Assembly: GCF_003073475.1 (NCBI RefSeq)
Contig: NZ_CP029033.1
Coordinates: 1,116,001-1,180,000, forward strand
Source: Actinobaculum sp. 313
Lineage (GTDB): Bacteria; Actinomycetota; Actinomycetes; Actinomycetales; Actinomycetaceae
Direction: 5' to 3'
Length of the DNA stretch: 64,000 bases
The position numbers and the translations under genes are program-made. This document shows, piece by piece, positions 61,828 through 64,000 of the stretch; position 1 is the stretch's first letter, and every line of letters begins with the position of its first letter. The notes under the pieces are model-generated. The model did no database searches and was not told the DNA's origin. It saw nothing but the letters and a program-made list of their open reading frames with translations.

Positions 61828-62133
61828 GTGGTGTACGCGATCGTGAAGGCTGGCGGTCGACAGGAAAAGGTGTCCGTCGGATCCGTCGTCGTCGTGAACA
61901 AGATGGACGGCCAGGTCGGTGATACAGTCGAGCTGGAACCCATTATGCTCGTTGACGGTGACAAGGTCACCACGGCTGCTGACGGCATTTCGGCGAAGGT
62001 GACTGCCGAGATCGTTCGCGACGAGGCCGGGCCGAAGATCTCCATCGTCAAGTACAAGAACAAGACTGGTTATCGTAAGCGGCAGGGTCATCGCCAGAAG
62101 CTGACCCGTCTGAAGATCACCGATATCAAGTGA
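61828..62133 (+). CDS. rplU: 50S ribosomal protein L21
   Basis: A 101-residue L21: [20 protein letters not shown] at the start, and the C-terminal [20 protein letters not shown] then LKITDIK. The start is GTG 61828, nine bases after AGAGGA; an ATG at 61819 lies too close to that site. It is followed by rpmA after 64 bp, the invariant rplU-rpmA pair. Confidence 0.96.
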   Translation: MVYAIVKAGGRQEKVSVGSVVVVNKMDGQVGDTVELEPIMLVDGDKVTTAADGISAKVTAEIVRDEAGPKISIVKYKNKTGYRKRQGHRQKLTRLKITDIK

Positions 62134-62197
62134 CGATTACGAGGCTCTGGTTCCCTGCCCGGGTCTCGTTGATAAAGAAGAATTAGAGGTCAGAACA

Positions 62198-62455
62198 ATG
62201 GCACATAAGAAGGGCGCAAGTTCCTCCCGCAACGGGCGCGACTCGAACGCACAGCGTCTGGGTGTCAAGCGGTACGGCGGTCAGGCCGTGAAGGCCGGCG
62301 AGATTCTCGTGCGTCAGCGCGGCACCCACTTCCACCCCGGTGTAAACGTAGGCCGTGGCAAGGATGATACCCTGTTCGCTTTGGCTGCCGGTCATGTTTC
62401 CTTCGGTGTGCGGCGCGACCGCAAGGTTGTCGACGTCGTTACTGCCGAGGCCTGA
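62198..62455 (+). CDS. rpmA: 50S ribosomal protein L27
   Basis: An 85-residue L27 with [40 protein letters not shown] and [20 protein letters not shown], all conserved. The N-terminus begins directly with AHKKG, without a cleavable extension as in Firmicutes. The N-terminal tail reaches the peptidyl-transferase centre. ATG 62198 follows AGAGGTC. A rho-independent terminator follows it. Confidence 0.97.
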   Translation: MAHKKGASSSRNGRDSNAQRLGVKRYGGQAVKAGEILVRQRGTHFHPGVNVGRGKDDTLFALAAGHVSFGVRRDRKVVDVVTAEA

Positions 62456-62473
62456 GACATCAGCTTCCTGAAG

Positions 62474-62502
62474 GGGCGGGAGGGATAACCTTCCGCCCTT
62501 TT
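62474..62502 (+). terminator. Rho-independent terminator after rpmA
   Basis: GGGCGGGAGG (62474-62483) pairs with CCTTCCGCCC (62489-62498) around GATAA, followed by TTTTGTTGT. It lies between rpmA and obg and should end or reduce read-through into obg. Confidence 0.8.
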
Positions 62503-62530
62503 GTTGTGTTGTGGGCGGGAGGACACGAAT

Positions 62531-64000
62531 ATGGCGAGTTTTGTTGATCAAGTCGTTGTGCATGTAGCTGCGGGCAATGGCGGTCATGGATGCGCCTCGG
62601 TGCGGCGGGAGAAGTTCAAGCCGCTCGGTGGGCCTGATGGAGCCAACGGTGGCCATGGCGGCGACGTCGTCGTACAGGCGGATCCGCAGGTGACGACGCT
62701 GTTGGAGTATCACCGTGCACCGCATCAGCGCGCGCAGTCGGGCACACCGGGGGCGGGTGGTATGCGCGCCGGGCGGCATGGCGACGATCTGGTGCTGCGC
62801 GTTCCCCGGGCACCGTGGTCAAGAATGCAGAAGGCGACATCCTGGCTGACCTGGAACTGCCGGGAGACCGTTATGTTGCCGCCCATGGCGGTATGGGTGG
62901 CCTCGGGAACGCGGCCCTGGCCTCGCCTAAACGTAAGGCCCCCGGTTTCGCGTTATTGGGCGATGAGGGCGAACAACGCGACATCGTGCTTGAGCTCAAG
63001 TCTGTGGCCGATGTTGCTCTTGTCGGTTTTCCAAGTGCCGGCAAATCCTCGCTGATTGCGGCGATGAGTGCGGCCCGTCCAAAGATCGCCGACTACCCGT
63101 TCACCACTCTTGTGCCGAATCTTGGCGTGGTGCAGGCGGGCGAGTCACGCTTCACTATGGCAGATGTGCCGGGCCTGATTCCGGGCGCATCGGAAGGCAA
63201 AGGGCTTGGCTTGGAGTTCCTCCGGCATATTGAGCGGTGCACGGTGATTGTGCACGTTCTCGACTGCGCGACGCTGGAGCCGGGCCGGGACCCACTTTCC
63301 GATATGGATCTTATCGAGGCCGAGCTGGCCGCGTACGCGCAGGAACTACCGCCCGCCGAGGGACGTAAGCCGCTCATGGAGCGCCCTCGTTTGGTTGTTC
63401 TCAACAAAATCGATGTGCAGGAGGCACGTGAACTCGCCGAATTCGTGCGTGAGTCCATCGAGGAGCGCGGCCTGGAGGTAGTAGAAGTGTCGGCGGTTTC
63501 GCATGAGGGCTTGCAGCCGCTCGCCTTCAAGTTGGCATCCGTGGTGGAGACGGAGAGGGCCGCGATCCCCGCGCCGCAGGAACTGCCACGTATCGTCCTG
63601 CGCCCCGGCACGACGATGCACCGTTCACGGTCTCGCGCCGGTCACATGGCGGCGAAGACTTCTTCCTGGTGCGCGGCGCGAAGCCTGAGCGATGGGTGCG
63701 GCAGACCGACTTCGACAACGACGAAGCTGTGGGTTATTTGGCGGATCGGCTCAACGGGATTGGCATTGAAGATGCGCTGCTGAAGGCCGGCGCGATGCCC
63801 GGTGCGATGGTGGTGATCGGGCCGGAAGACGGCGGCTATATCTTCGATTGGGAACCGACCATGGCAACGGGTGCCGAACTGCTGGGACCACGTGGCACGG
63901 ATATGCGCCTCGAGGAAGGAGCACGTCCATCCCGGCGCGATAGAAAGGCGGCCTATCACGACCGTATGGATGCGAAGGCCGCAGCGCGCGAGGAGTTGTG
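62531..64000 (+). pseudogene. obg: GTPase Obg, two frameshifts and cut by the window end (possible sequence error)
   Basis: Obg/CgtA is a ribosome-associated GTPase. The N-terminal Obg domain (from ATG 62531) reads [35 protein letters not shown]. One base added at CCCCGGG 62804-62810 restores [20 protein letters not shown]. The G domain follows: [62 protein letters not shown] second base at CCCCGG 63603-63608 restores [20 protein letters not shown] and the OCT domain ([20 protein letters not shown]), which is still open at base 64000. All three domains are intact apart from the two missing bases. Confidence 0.9.

Noticed and set aside
1-64000. CRISPR arrays, transposases, integrases or prophage genes
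   Set aside because: No spacer-repeat arrays, transposase or integrase motifs or attachment-site duplications were seen; the tRNA genes show no flanking integrase.

Overview
The window comes from a GC-rich actinobacterium, most likely of the order Actinomycetales (Actinomycetaceae-like). The evidence is conserved actinobacterial gene order: murI-MBL-rph-rdgB, FAH-gltX, IclR/leuCD, rsmD-coaD-sepIVA-DUF177-rnc-mutM and rne-rplU-rpmA-obg. Other signs are a PimB-type mannosyltransferase, DUF6318 and AMIN-like lipoproteins, and several promoters with a TAxxCT -10 box six bases before the ATG (leaderless mRNAs). I cannot name the genus.

Layout. 1-3.2 kb: end of murI, an MBL hydrolase, RNase PH (frameshifted), RdgB, a NUDIX-like protein and tRNA-Leu(UAG). 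3.4-12.8 kb: an accessory acyl-CoA catabolic or reductive island. It holds a GltD-like FAD/Fe-S protein that lacks its NADPH domain, two acyl-CoA dehydrogenases, a family III CoA-transferase resembling FldA/HadA, an acyl-CoA ligase and an MHS-type carboxylate/betaine transporter, with a TetR regulator at the end. 13.1-15.7 kb: an ABC-2 exporter. 15.9-23 kb: a FAH-family hydrolase, a MalY-like C-S lyase, two secreted proteins, GltX and a tRNA-Gln/Glu/Glu cluster. 23-26.8 kb: an alpha-glucoside-type ABC importer whose MalF-like permease carries a beta-sandwich insertion. 27-30.4 kb: an S66 peptidase, a DMT transporter and a PimB-like glycosyltransferase, the last two frameshifted. 30.5-39.2 kb: an NdgR-type regulator divergent from leuCD, then murA (frameshifted), plsC, an AMIN-like lipoprotein, ddl and thiL.

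39.2-42.9 kb is a compact four-gene operon: a DUF1023-type alpha/beta hydrolase with a helical N-terminus, two tandem-duplicated lipoproteins and a small helical WXG100-like protein. It looks like a specialised-secretion effector/partner module and is the best candidate for an undescribed system. 43-49.5 kb: rpmB, recG, rsmD, coaD, sepIVA, DUF177, rnc and mutM. 49.6-58.1 kb: a DosR/DosS-like two-component pair whose kinase gene is the last gene of a cydABDC-kinase operon, which suggests oxygen or redox control of cytochrome bd. 58.6-64 kb: RNase E/G, rplU, rpmA and obg (frameshifted, running off the end).

A data-quality pattern runs through the window. Seven reading-frame breaks in five genes (rph, the YdcZ-like transporter, the PimB-like gene twice, murA, obg twice) are all explained by one missing G or C in a short G/C run. 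Because obg and murA are normally essential, sequencing error is the leading explanation.
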